A stretch of DNA of 64,000 nucleotides from Cristatella mucedo (lineage: Eukaryota > Bryozoa > Phylactolaemata > Cristatellidae), in the NCBI GenBank assembly GCA_009760855.2, contig WPIO01000021.1:2492501-2556500 (forward strand). Direction: 5' to 3'. The first letter of the stretch is position 1. Every line of letters starts with the position of its first letter. A program made the translations under genes and the position numbers. The notes under the pieces were generated by a model that was given only the letters and a program-made list of their open reading frames with translations, searched no databases and was not told the origin of the DNA. Positions 37,631 through 47,833 of the stretch are shown here, one piece after another.

Positions 37631-37834
37631 ATATTTTCAAAATAAGCAAGCAGTAATGTAGATAGGATTGGGAGTAGGAAGTCTAAGTAGGATTTGGAGC
37701 AGGTAGTGGTAACTAGTGTGGCATCCTCGAGGATGCAACGTACAAAATACTATAACTAAAACCTACAGATGGGCTTTGATAGGTGAGCACTATCTCAAAA
37801 TTATGAATGTAGGATATGTATAATCTATAATTTC

Positions 37835-37960
37835 TTGGCATAGCGCCCTAAGATTAGTAAATCTTCATCAAGGCTCTTCAAGAATGCTGCAGGGCTTGAG
37901 CACGCAACCTTAATCGATAAACATAACGACTGCTACAAGCAGTTTTAACTATCACGTAGT
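37835..37960 (-). mobile_element. Probable degenerate tRNA-derived SINE
   Basis: TAGCGCCCTAAGATTAGTAA and GGGCTTGAGCACGC occur in the same order and spacing as the tail and B-box of the SINEs at 34.3 and 38.9 kb. The A-box is unclear. Confidence 0.45.
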
Positions 37961-38029
37961 TTTTTAAAATGGCCTTACGAATCTTTACTACATGAGGAAT
38001 AGCAAAGGCGTGGTTTCATTTTCGCCTCT

Positions 38030-38262
38030 GTTGATTGTGCTGCCTCTCAACTAAAGAGTAAATAGTAAATAGATAAAATTGAATAAATTCTAGCTGATTA
38101 ATCAGCCTCTTTTTGTATAGCGACAGAAGAGCCTTTACGGCTATCACCACCGCTTGAGTGGCGATAAAGAATCGCCCACTACAGGAATCGAACCCACGAC
38201 CTTGGGACCAAAGTAGTGAAAGCAACCGCCTTACCTAGTGTGCCATCACGGCTTAACTTGTA
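38030..38262 (-). mobile_element. tRNA-derived SINE, second type
   Basis: The minus strand reads GCCGTGATGGCACACTAGGT then AAGGCGG (A-box region) and GTGGGTTCGATTCC (B-box), like a tRNA head, but the arms do not fold into a proper cloverleaf. It is followed by a non-tRNA body to about 38030. The body differs from the 34.3 kb SINE, so this is another family. Confidence 0.65.
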
Positions 38263-38454
38263 GTGGTGATATCAACAGCAGCAACACTAAACCTCAAAAT
38301 TGATTTTTAAGTCTTGTAGCAGTTGGTTAAGCTCATTAGTGTGCACGTTATTAGGCTCTGTGCAAGTTACAGTAGTCCCAAACTCCTAAATGACATAAAA
38401 GACACACAAGAATCGACTAAAGAGTTGTTCACATTACACCATCATTTCAGCATT

Positions 38455-38650
38455 GGACTATATATATATATTTTTATTTTTATATAATGGATATTGCAAG
38501 AATACTAGCTAATAACTATGGAAGATTATATGCATTTTATTTTACTGTTAAATTTTTTTAGAAATTTTGATAATAACGATGAAAAACAAAGTTATTATAT
38601 CAATGTATATATATATTATATCAATATATCATTAAATCAATATATATATA
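38455..38650. repeat. AT-rich / (TA)n tract
   Basis: Two TA runs (about 38458-38472 and 38605-38650) with AT-rich sequence between, next to the LINE tail at 38.65 kb. Confidence 0.8.
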
Positions 38651-38813
38651 TGGCGTGCTGACCCTGTGCATGTCACCCCTAACCATATTATTCATTTTGT
38701 TTGTTTTTCAAGCATGATTTTACTTACCATTCAATTGCATTTTACTTTGCAGCAAATGTAAAGCGCATAGAGAGAGGTTAAGTTCTCTGAGGGCACTTTA
38801 TCAAGTACATTAT

Positions 38814-38815
<2 letters not shown>
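38650..38815 (+). mobile_element. LINE family A, 3' UTR and tail only
   Basis: Starts at GCGTGCTGACCCTGTGCATG, near-identical to the 3' UTR of the 39.4-40.2 kb copy, runs through the tail hairpin (AAGCGCATAGAG...GGGCACTT) and ends in ATT repeats. The coding part is absent through severe 5' truncation. Confidence 0.85.

Positions 38816-38844
<29 letters not shown>
38816..38844. repeat. (TA)n microsatellite
   Basis: About 14 TA units directly after a LINE tail and directly before a SINE. Confidence 0.9.
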
Positions 38845-38847
<3 letters not shown>

Positions 38848-38849
38848 CC

Positions 38850-38990
38850 TTTGTATATAGCACCCCAAGAGAACTTAGTCTCTATTATTGAGCTTCACAT
38901 ATGCTTCGGGACTCGAGCTACGACCTCAGCCAGACCTTGGTATGGGCGACCACCTTAACACCTGGACCAAACCGACTAGAACGAATGGAT
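38850..38990 (-). mobile_element. tRNA-derived SINE with LINE-A-like tail
   Basis: Same family as 34310-34445. Minus strand: A-box TGGTCCAGGTGTTAAGGTGG, B-box AGCTCGAGTCCCG, tail GAAGCTCAATAATAGAGACT then AAGTTCTCTTGGGGTGCT. It inserted against the TA run that follows a LINE A tail. Confidence 0.75.
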
Positions 38991-39089
38991 GTGGCCCGAA
39001 GCATATTCTTCACTGTAGCTGCAAGTAAGCGATGGCTTCCCCATCAGAAAACACTACTCTCCTGACTTATTGACTTTAGCATCAGCAAT

Positions 39090-39340
39090 TCTCAGCACCT
39101 GTGGATCAATGGATACAGAGCCAATGTAAGCTAGCCATGGCTGGGCTTCAGCATATCGAAGCTGAACTGCTGCTTCTCGTTTTGCATCTTCGTGCCCTCA
39201 GGTTTTTCTATTGAAAATAAACTAAGTTCTCCATTCCGACTCCTAAACATCGTTAGTGACAGAAGGTTTTTCTCTGCAGATCCTAAACTGTCGAATTCCG
39301 CCGCAATTTTTACGCTACATAGCAGAGAGGAATAACTAAC
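39090..39340 (+). mobile_element. LINE family B fragment
   Basis: Matches 45930-46090 and the reverse complement of 61570-61700: AGCTGAACTGCTGC, TCTTCGTGCCCTCAGGTT and the degenerate TCCTAAACTGTCGAATTC, where other copies have CCTAGACTGTGGAACTCGC. Confidence 0.7.
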
Positions 39341-39444
39341 AGAATGAATATGTCCTTGGCCTCAGGTCATGTCCCAGCCTTTCTCAAATCACACTGGTGT
39401 CCTGAATACGTTCCTGATTTAAATATATAATATCCAGATATAAT

Positions 39445-40235
39445 AATCTGCCTATTTTCAGCTTCATAACATTGCTAAAATTCGGGCTTGTTTAGATAAG
39501 GATACCACGTCTAAGTTGGTCCATGCATTCGTGACATCTCGTCTCGACTTCTGCAACTCACTGCTTACTGGCCTACCAGCATGTGCGATCAGGCGATTGC
39601 AGCCGGTGCAAAGCTCTGCAGCTAGGCTTGTCTGTCGTGAGCATCGCAGTTGCCGAATTACTCCACTTCTCGCCGATCTGCACTGGCTACCAGTCAAGCA
39701 ACGGATTGACTTCAAGGTTTTGTCGCTCACTTGTAGGTCCCTTAATTGTATGGCTCCAGCCTATCTGTCAGATATACTACCCCATCAGGCCAAGCATTGT
39801 ACCACCCGCTTTTCGGAATCCAACAGTCTAGAAATACCTCGTACAAACCTCAAATCTTTTGGAGACCGTGCATTTAGTTCGTATGCTCCCAAAGCTTGGA
39901 ACTCCCTCCCGACGTGCGTCGGGACATCCCCTGACCTGACCACATTTAAAAGGAACTTAAAAACACACCTATTTAGGACAGCATTTAGTGGGTCCCTGTG
40001 ATTCGTCCTTCATGTGCTTATGTGTGCTGACACTGTGCATGCTGCCACTATCCACATTTGCATGCTAACCCTGTGCATGTCAACCCTAACCATGTTATTC
40101 ATTTTGATTGTTTTTCAATCATGATTTTACTTACCATTTAATTGCATTTCCCTTTGCAGGAAATGTAAAGCGTCTAGAGATAGATTTATTTCTCTGAGGG
40201 CGCTTTATTTAGTGCATTATAGTTATTATTATTAT
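39445..40235 (+). mobile_element. LINE family A, 5'-truncated, open reverse transcriptase C-terminus
   Basis: A CR1/L2-type element. The frame is uninterrupted from about 39450 to the stop at 40001: SAYFQLHNIAKIRACLD, HAFVTSRLDFCNSLLTGLPA, LADLHWLPVKQRIDFK, then SFGDRAFSSYAPKAWNSLPT and LKTHLFRTAF at the end. The palm with YxDD and the endonuclease are missing because of 5' truncation, so it is not autonomous. The 3' UTR, tail hairpin and ATT repeat end at about 40235. It is the cleanest family A copy in the window and served as the reference for the others. Confidence 0.9.
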
Positions 40236-40239
40236 TTAT

Positions 40240-42200
40240 TTTTTGGTTTTAATCTTGAGATCATACTTACCTGCCTATGCACGCTTTCTAAACATAATGC
40301 GGAGTATATTAATACGCTAGGCAAATGAACTATTATTATTATTGTTAGTTACCTATACATCATTAAAGTAATGCAATTATATCAGTATATAAGCATATAA
40401 ACAGAAAATATTGGCGCAATTCTGACACACGAAAATGCTTTAAAATGTGAGTTAGGCATAGCTATGTAACGTCACATTTGCTTAACGAAGGATCCAGTGG
40501 TCCTCGGTCTTCTTGTGTTGACCTGACATTAGTTTTTCACGGCTTACCTCATTTCTACGATCAGCTGCCGTAAAAAAGCCTTAGTCCTCTATCTTCAGAG
40601 ATACAATCGTAAACGTAGCTCAATGAGTGTATTGAAGAAAACCGAGCTCCTAGCTACAGCAATTGGTATAAGCTTAGGAGAGTTGCTGTTTCTGACAAGT
40701 TTGGGCCTAGTAAAAAGAAAGCAAACACGGAAAGATCAGCAAATAAAATAGCAGTAGTCGTCACCCTACAATATTGAACAATATTCTATTTTCTTTATTA
40801 AGCTACTAGAATGGGAAGATTACAGGAAGTTAGCTATTTCCCAAATAAATTATTGCTATATTACACAATAATAGAGCTACTCGAGACGAGGGGAAAATGA
40901 TTGGTTGGTCACGATTGGTCATGCTGACCTACAAAATTGGCTGTGCGAAAAATTTTCAAAGGTGCAAAGCTTTAAGGGGAGATTTTCTACATCATGATAT
41001 GTTGCAGCAATGCTCTAACAATCAAAATGAGATCGCTTTTACTATGAAATTAGTATCGGGAGGTTACACCAACATGGTTAATTAGCCATTATTTGCTTCA
41101 ATGAATCTGCAATGATAAAGAGCTTAAATTTGAGCCTTATTTATAAAAGGCTGGAGTGACAATAACTCCTGAAAGTTGCCGCACTGAAGAAGAGTTGCTT
41201 GAAATTAGAAATTGAGGTTCACCGTTCACAGTTGAGGTTGGCATTAGTAGCTATTCATGCAAGTTTTCATGAGTTTACCGTATTGTAGAATGCAGTTGAA
41301 TGAGACACAGAGCAACTACGGATTTTAATTGTGGCAAGGTTGAACAACGGCTGCTAAAATTTACAGCTAACGAAATATCGGCATTTCCATAGAGTGCGTT
41401 GATCATGGCTATAATATTTTATTTTCGACTATTTAGAGACAGTAAGTAACTATTAGCCTTTTCTCGGTGACCCAAGTTTTCTGACTTTAAATATTACGAA
41501 AGCGCTGCATAATTTTCCAGAACTAAGCAACGAGCATAATAATTTGGGGCTATTTAAAAGTAAGGCCAGTGGAGCAGCCATGCTCCAGTTAATTTTGTAA
41601 ATAAAAGTTACACAGATACAACGGACACGTGATTGTCAACCGAAACTATAGATTTTTATATAGCTTTATGAATAATTGCACGCCCGATGTCAGTTCTCTG
41701 AATAGTAGTTGTCACAATCTAAAAGCCTAAATTCTGAGCCATCAACCCTAAACCTGCCCGTTTGGAATAGCCCAGCTTGGGCGAGCGGCAATCCCAGGCA
41801 TGATGCTTCATTTACTTTCCAAACATATAATCATTTGCTCTATGATATGCCCATCGTCTAGCAGGGCCTGCCGGGAGGGAGTAGGTTGTTCGATTGTACT
41901 ATGTCGAGTTGCTATGGCACTTACCAGCACCGGGTCTCAGTAACCAAAGAGTCCACCATCGCTGCACGTAATTAATCCTGAAAATGCCCGATTTCTTTTT
42001 ACGTTAGTTCGCTTACCACGAGGTAAGGAATCGATACAGACCCTGCAAGGTGCATAATCAAACTAGTGGGTCGTTCACTGGGAATGCATCTGCAAACTTT
42101 GGTTCGATTGTGTTCCTACATTAATGATGTGCCTCCCTTCTAGCTGGACCAGCTTGAAACGGGTCACAATTGAAGAATACGTGGCCACATTGTCGGGCAT
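40240..42200. other. Intergenic DNA
   Basis: No recognised gene; the frame 40897-41085 is unremarkable. A 5' LTR for the element that follows was looked for here and not found. Confidence 0.45.
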
Positions 42201-42528
42201 CCTCCTCTAGCTTGTAAACGCAGCACTTATAGCGAAGCGCCAGTACTAGCCGAAGCCAAGAAAACACCATGGAAAGACCCATGTCCAGGCTAGCGACTTT
42301 TAGTTAGGGCAAGAATGCACCCATGTATGCCGACAGCAGCAGAACATGAAGTCTCAATGAAGAGCGAACATTCCCTATAAGTGAACGCAGCGACCATGAA
42401 TCTTTCAATATTGCTGCTCACAGCTTTAAGAAAATAGACTGCAGTAGTTAAATGAACTGAATCTGACCATTTAAAATAATAGTACAATCGCCAATCAGCC
42501 TTTTCGAAGCGGGCCTCACAAGCGACTA

Positions 42529-42570
42529 TGCTGGATCTGTGGCGATCCGAATAATTCAGCTGCTGCTTGT
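42529..42570 (+). pseudogene. Gag nucleocapsid zinc knuckle, histidine lost
   Basis: Reads CWICGDPNNSAAAC: the C-x2-C-x4-H-x4-C spacing of a retroviral-type zinc knuckle, with Asn where the His should be. It lies just upstream of the protease, as expected at the end of gag. Confidence 0.65.
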
Positions 42571-42669
42571 AGTAAAACGTTCGGCGATCAGGAGAACGAC
42601 TAAGGGGAACCGTCTACACCTGCGCCGGTGTGTAACCCTTAACTCAGGTGCGACTGCCATCCATTGGCG

Positions 42670-43233
42670 TGATGTTTAATGGCCAGCTCGCTTTTGCACT
42701 TGTTGACACTGGCTGCTCAAGCACGGTGCTTGCAGCAGTGCTGGCCCCCTCTCGTGATCTGCAGCCTGCGAGGTAGGGTATCTCGATGATGAATGATGAC
42801 CGAACTCTCTGTACATCTATATGTAAGGTCAGTCATTAAAGGAGTACTGCTGTGGGTTAATTTTTTGGTGACCGATATAATTGCTGGCTGGGATATCATC
42901 CTTAGGATGGATGTCATAAGAGTGCTAGGCGGCGTCCGTGTAGGGCACTGCTGTGAAGGCCAAGTTGACTTTCGTAATGAGGCTCCAGCGACCCGATGCA
43001 TCCGTGGCAAAAGAAACAGTGTAACCTGCTCTCGTTCTAGCCAGGCCACCGACGTCTCGCTCGTTGCAAAGGTCGGAAATTCAAGCAAGCTTTCAGTCTC
43101 CGACAAAGATTTACTGGATAGATACACATGGCACGTGCGCTGGATGGAACTGGAAAAAAAGCGTACGTACCCCCTTGCTACAGAACCGCATGTCCTCATA
43201 TCGCATCCCGGCTCAGGTAGAAGCAAAATATGA
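42670..43233 (+). pseudogene. Retropepsin-like protease region
   Basis: The active-site motif LVDTGCSS is encoded at 42699-42722, and the second half of the fold, ending in AGWDIILRMDVIR, is in the frame 42793-43233 after a frame change. An aspartic protease of this type cuts the polyprotein. The catalytic Asp-Thr-Gly is preserved but the chain is interrupted. Confidence 0.75.
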
Positions 43234-43378
43234 ACGGGAAGCGGAGGACTGGATAAGGTGTGGTTGGCTTTAACCTTTTCACGGGGAGTGTGGCTGGCTG
43301 ATTCCCTTGATGGCGGTGGTCCAAAGCAGCAAAAGGAAAGTGAGGCCCGTCTTAGACTAGCAGGAGCTCAATCAGTTC

Positions 43379-43780
43379 GTGTCGAGCCACACGGCTGAAG
43401 GGGACGTGTGCAGTAATAAACTTCGTGCATGGATGCGAATGAGACGCAAAGTGAGCGTCGTGGACCTGGGTAAGGCCTATTTGCAAATTCACGTAGACCC
43501 ATCATTGTGGAAGTGCCAAGTGGTTGAATTTCATGGCCATCAATGCATCCTGACTCACCTGGGCTTCGGCCCTAACGTTGCACTCAAAAAAATGACTGTT
43601 ATGCAACTGCTATCTTAAATAAAGTACTGCCATGAATGAACGAGTCAGATCCGGCACGGACTCGCATGTTGACGATATTTCGGCGAACAATGAAATCGTC
43701 TCATACGACCACATGATAGAGCTTCTCCGAGAGTACGGACTTAAAGCAAAACCCTCTGAAAAGTAAGAGGGTGGTCGTTT
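43379..43780 (+). pseudogene. Reverse transcriptase region, frameshifted
   Basis: VDLGKAYLQI (about 43460) and LTHLGFGPNVALKKM (about 43552) lie in the frame 43379-43618. The catalytic box HVDDI (43665-43679; YVDDI-type) lies in another frame. After it comes LLREYGLKAKPSEK with a stop at about 43765. The fingers region before 43379 is poorly preserved. Confidence 0.8.
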
Positions 43781-44059
43781 CCTAGGCCTATGCATTGACA
43801 GTAAACGAAAAGAGCTCGTATGGCGCCAAGATAATGCCATAGGCTCTGCACAGTCAGTGATGATGCTGCGAGAGTTATTTTCTTGGTGTGGGCAACTCGT
43901 CGGGCATTTTCCGGTAGCCGGCTGGCTGCGACCCACTTGCAGTAACCTCAAACGTATAGCCTGGGACAGCAAAGTGCCGAGTAAGGTTCTGGAAATTGCT
44001 CACGACTTCCATCGCATGGTGCTAGCTTCTGATCCGGTTACTGGCACGTAGCAGGTGTC

Positions 44060-44470
44060 CAATGTCGTCAGTGGAAAATTGTGGTGCGATGCGAGCAGCA
44101 TCGCTATTGGAACGTGCTTTGAGATTGACGGTAAAGTGGTTGAGGATGCCTCGTAGCTTCGAAAGCCGGACGATACCTCGCATATCAACACCACCAAACT
44201 AGAAGCCGTCATCAAAGGCCTGAACATCGCCATTGCGTGGGGACTTCAAAAATTTCAAATTGGTAATGTGTCGACTTCGGTGTTCGGTTGGCTGAAGTCA
44301 TTGATCGATGGAGATAAACCAGTGAGGACGGGCAACATAAGAGAGGCAATAATTCGAAGACGACTGGGCCTACTCTGCGATATGGTAGCGGAGTGCAATC
44401 CGGAGACGACTGTAAGCCTAGTAAGGTCGCCAGAGAACAAAGCGGACCAGCTGATGCGAGTACCGCAAAG
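44060..44470 (+). pseudogene. RNase H region, one catalytic residue missing
   Basis: LWCDASSIAIG (first Asp, about 44075) and TTKLEAVIKGL (Glu, about 44200) are legible. The expected TDS before SVFGWL reads as NVSTSVFGWL in the frame 44268-44708, so that catalytic Asp is lost or displaced by a frame change near 44260. Confidence 0.7.
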
Positions 44471-44539
44471 ATGGTTGAAGTTCACGACTTGCTTTACCGG
44501 TGCCGTCGCTCCTGGGGTCAGTTTGGCGGCTCCCAATAT

Positions 44540-45160
44540 CGACCTCAAGCAATTCCACAATCTGAACCACCTGGGCGTCGACAGGACGAAATACTTGGCG
44601 GGGTTTTGTCACCCTAATGCGAACTTCCCTAGAACCAATGTAGAACGTATTGTTCGTTCCTGTCTGCGCTGCAGATCAGTTGATCCCTCTCCGATTTCGT
44701 GGCAGTGAGGCAGTCTTGAAGTCACCGAACCCTGGTTTTGTCTTGCGATCGATGTCACACACTACAGCGTCGAGAAATATCAAGGCGGTGGACTGTGGGC
44801 CCAGCAGATTAAGCTATGGTGGCACATTCCTAGCGAAGAGATGCACCTTATCACCAGAGTGCTGGAGCGAATCTTTCGAAAGAGAGGCCCACCTGCACGG
44901 CTTCTGATGGACAACAGCGCCTCGTTCCGATCTGAGGCAGTCCGGCGTCTCTGCCAATACTGGGGCGTTGAGACCATCTACCTGTATGCTTACCGACCGG
45001 AAGGCGACGGCATAGTCGAACGCATGCTTAGGACCATCAAGGCCATGGCAGCTCGCACCGGTAGAGGAGCACTAGACATGGCGTACAGGTACGATTTGGC
45101 GCCGACTGAGGGGATATCGGGCGAAACCACGCCTCACAGTCGGTTATTTACGTACGAATA
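44540..45160 (+). pseudogene. Integrase region with HHCC finger and DD35E core
   Basis: The zinc-finger half is in the frame ending at 44708 (His in FHNLNHLG, then CLRC). The core follows in other frames: the first Asp in LAIDVTHYS (about 44745), the second Asp in LLMDNSASF (44910-44912) and the Glu in IVERMLRTIK (45018-45020). The spacing between the last two is 35 residues, as in retroviral-type integrases. The frame 44841-45161 is open over the second half of the core. Stops elsewhere make the protein non-functional. Confidence 0.8.
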
Positions 45161-45612
45161 GCAGTGCCTGCTCCAGCCGAAGAAGGCGAAGAGCTGCAAC
45201 GCCCAGTCTCCCATTAACTGCACAGCAGGCCAAAAGGTTTTTGTGAAACCAGCCGATGTACGGCGTACGACAGAATGGCCGGAAGGGACTGTAACCTCGG
45301 GGACTCACGGCCTTGGTGTCCAAGTGAACGGAATCAGAAGACAAGCAAGCATCGGACGTCAGGCTAGTTCCAGACGCTGAGCCGACATTGCCGGCTCAGC
45401 TGCCAGCATCCTCCCAGGTACGAGGCAAAGATGATGAGTATGACGGGACAGAGGAAGGGAGGCCACCAGCTTCCCATGAGTTCGGAACAGCGGCGCCCGC
45501 TTTGGTTCTCCGACTAAGTCATGGACTGATCTGTACGTCAGGTGGTAAGGAAGTTTGCTTAAACGACAGTACATTGCAGCTACTTGAATTGCAGCTGGAA
45601 ACTTGTGACCTT

Positions 45613-45627
45613 AAGGTCAAGGGGGCG
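45613..45627 (+). promoter_or_regulatory. Polypurine tract of the LTR element
   Basis: Purine-rich AAGGTCAAGGGGGCG directly before the TG that starts the LTR. In such elements it primes plus-strand DNA synthesis. Confidence 0.7.
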
Positions 45628-45907
45628 TGTAGTTAGATTATATGCAGGCCGGTCCTACTCCTTTCCTAAACAGCTGTTAGGAGCATCACCGGCTGTGCAA
45701 AGCTGTGGTCCGCCTGTGAAATGGCTTGGGCAGGCCTGTAACCCTGAACAGATCGTGAATTCACCATCGGGGTCGGCCAAGGCACAGCCATGGGCGAGGA
45801 TAGGCTATTAGTGTGGGAGATAGGGGCAAGTGAAGTCGCGCTCCCTCTGCTCTGTGAGTAGTAGAATAAACTGTTGGTTTTGGTTCTGTGCAAGCGTTTT
45901 GTGTGCA
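45628..45907 (+). repeat. 3' LTR of the Ty3/Gypsy-type element
   Basis: Begins TGTAGTTAG right after the polypurine tract and probably ends ...GTGTGCA at 45907, giving TG...CA ends and about 280 bp. A poly(A) signal AATAAA is at 45865-45870. The matching 5' LTR is absent from the window, so the end point is inferred. Confidence 0.65.
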
Positions 45908-45924
45908 GGGCGAATCAAAGCACA

Positions 45925-46362
45925 GCTGCTTCGTACCTAGCTGAGCTGCTGCATCAGTTTCAGCCGGTTCACGCCCTCAGGTCCTGAGCGGACAATAAAT
46001 TAGCTGTTCCATTCCTCAGCTTAAAGACCATTGGCGACAGAAGCTTTAGCTCTGCAGGTCCTAGACTGTGGAACTCGCTTCTACAATTCTTAGGCAACGA
46101 CAACTACTCTCCTACTGCCGATTATGGCTCATCCTTTTCAGCGATCTTGAGCTGTTACTTCCATGCTACTCACTACCTCAACTGCTGTCCTGCCTCTGCT
46201 ATGCTTCCCACATTCTCTTTGTTGCTCGAGACAAAGTCTGTTGGCTACCGAATGCGTACCGAAAGCCACTTAGGCTGTGAGTGAGCTCTGCAAAACTCTT
46301 TGGCGTAACACCCATATGGTCTTCATGACTTTGTGGTGTTACAGACGGAGATACGTTACTTT
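45925..46362 (+). mobile_element. LINE family B 3' end
   Basis: Starts just after the LTR with ACCTAGCTGAGCTGCTGCA, matching the reverse complement of 61680-61700, and continues through CTAGACTGTGGAACTCGCTT and the 3' UTR to about 46360. It aligns with 31040-31330. Frames are broken. Confidence 0.8.
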
Positions 46363-46540
46363 ACACAAGTCGGGAGTGAGTTTCAAGCTTTGGGATCACC
46401 CAAATAAACTGGAGGGTTTCCAAAGGATTTGAGATTGATTAGAGGTATACGTAAACAGTTAGGTTCCGACAAGCGAGTGGAACGACGCTTAATTAGCCTC
46501 TTGGGGATGTAGATAGAGACGATTGATCTGTAACATTTCT
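46363..46540 (-). mobile_element. LINE family A fragment
   Basis: Minus-strand match to 15130-15300 of the better copy: AGTTTCAAGCTTTGGGA, CCAAAGGATTTGAGAT and AAGCGAGTGGAACGACGCTT. No tail; both ends truncated. Confidence 0.7.
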
Positions 46541-46930
46541 CAATTTTTAGTGGGGTAACCAAACCCCACTAATATTCAGCTCACTTACCATGGCTCAGAC
46601 AGGGTGCTTTATGTCAGCTGTACATAACTTGTTTGAGGTTACTAATAAATAATAATAATGCTTTACTGGAAGGCTAAACCACCACCAACAAATGGGCTGC
46701 ATATGTTGGCAGCGATTGCTAATTTTTCGGTGTATTTGATAATTGCTTAACCAGGCGCATCTGAGCTGCGATCAAAAATGTGTGTTTCTGGGCTATTTAT
46801 CTAGGTTGACAAAGGGTAATTTCAACCAATGAACATTTTTTAAATGTAAGGTTGAAGCTGCAGCAATGTATGGAGGTAATCTAGCTGTTGGCATATTGAA
46901 CTGTGAATGGGGATTTTAGAAAGCTTTTGC
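46540..46930. other. Intergenic DNA
   Basis: AT-rich; a short AATAATAATGC run near 46650 hints at another old LINE tail. No gene. Confidence 0.4.
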
Positions 46931-47833
46931 TGTGGGATTTTTCTGGTGTGTGATTCGGTTGTCATATATTCGAATTATATCCGTGGTTAAAGTACACATG
47001 CCAGAATATTCATTTAATCCAGTACTAAAATTCTGACTTAGTGCAACATGGTAAGTTATGGTTCGTAATACGTCGGGTAAATGCTATCTTTGTTCGTGCT
47101 CATTATGTATTTTGTCTTTGCATACAATCTGCCTTCTGCGATTACCGGGTGCTCAGCCCGTAAAGAAGGTGGCTCAAACCGCATCTTAGCGGCAAGTAGG
47201 AGCTGCATTTGATGATCTTTATACCAGCTTGCCATGTAAAGCAGTAGACCCTAAGCATCATATCGATTTTTGAGCAACAGACTATTGCTAATCGGTGGCC
47301 CTCAAACTGTCACTGGATAACCAAGCTCTCATCCTCAAGGCTGAGGCAATGGTGATCGAGATGTGCTGATGAACAGCCATACAATGACTGTCTCCTGATT
47401 TTGTGAGATTTCGCACATGCGTTTTTATCAATCACTTTCATAGCTGAAGTAGAACAATCAGCTGTATAGCAAATTAAGAATAGTGATTATCAGGCTTTAG
47501 TTAAATGCTTCATGTTATTTATCACAGATGCCTTTGGATATGACCTTATTTAAATAAAAAATGAAGAGTCTGGCCTAGGCAGGATTTTGTAGCGACTGTG
47601 TGCTGGTTGGTGTTTCATTATTGCGAAGCATGGGCTCAGCTGCTCATCTGCTCAGCTGCACTCCTGTCCGACATATTTTTCTCAAATCAAACAATGATTA
47701 AAAGCAATATTCAGCATTGAAGAGATATTTTAGGCATAATTTAGAAAATATCCAAGTGCAAGCTTACAGAATAAGTCAGACTATATTTACCACCTACTCT
47801 CACAAGGTCTCACTCGTCGCTGAAGTGCTGACT

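Larger units (their letters stand above)
42500..45907 (+). mobile_element. Degenerate Ty3/Gypsy-type LTR retrotransposon, 5' end missing
   Basis: Domains in Ty3/Gypsy order: gag zinc knuckle (42529-42570), retropepsin (about 42690-42930), reverse transcriptase (about 43400-43760), RNase H (about 44060-44460), integrase (about 44540-45150), polypurine tract (45613-45627) and 3' LTR (45628-45907). The coding region is split by many frameshifts and stops. No 5' LTR, primer-binding site or gag start was found. The RT wording KAYLQI...LTHLGFGPN resembles a Ty3/Gypsy lineage found in several invertebrates. Inactive. Confidence 0.85.

Noticed and set aside
38162-38260. A possible functional tRNA gene on the minus strand
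   Set aside because: The A and B boxes are good but the acceptor and T stems do not pair into a cloverleaf, and a SINE-like body follows, so it was called a SINE.
42717-43226. A 169-codon minus-strand frame
   Set aside because: It is antisense to the protease region of the LTR element, which is clearly coding on the plus strand.
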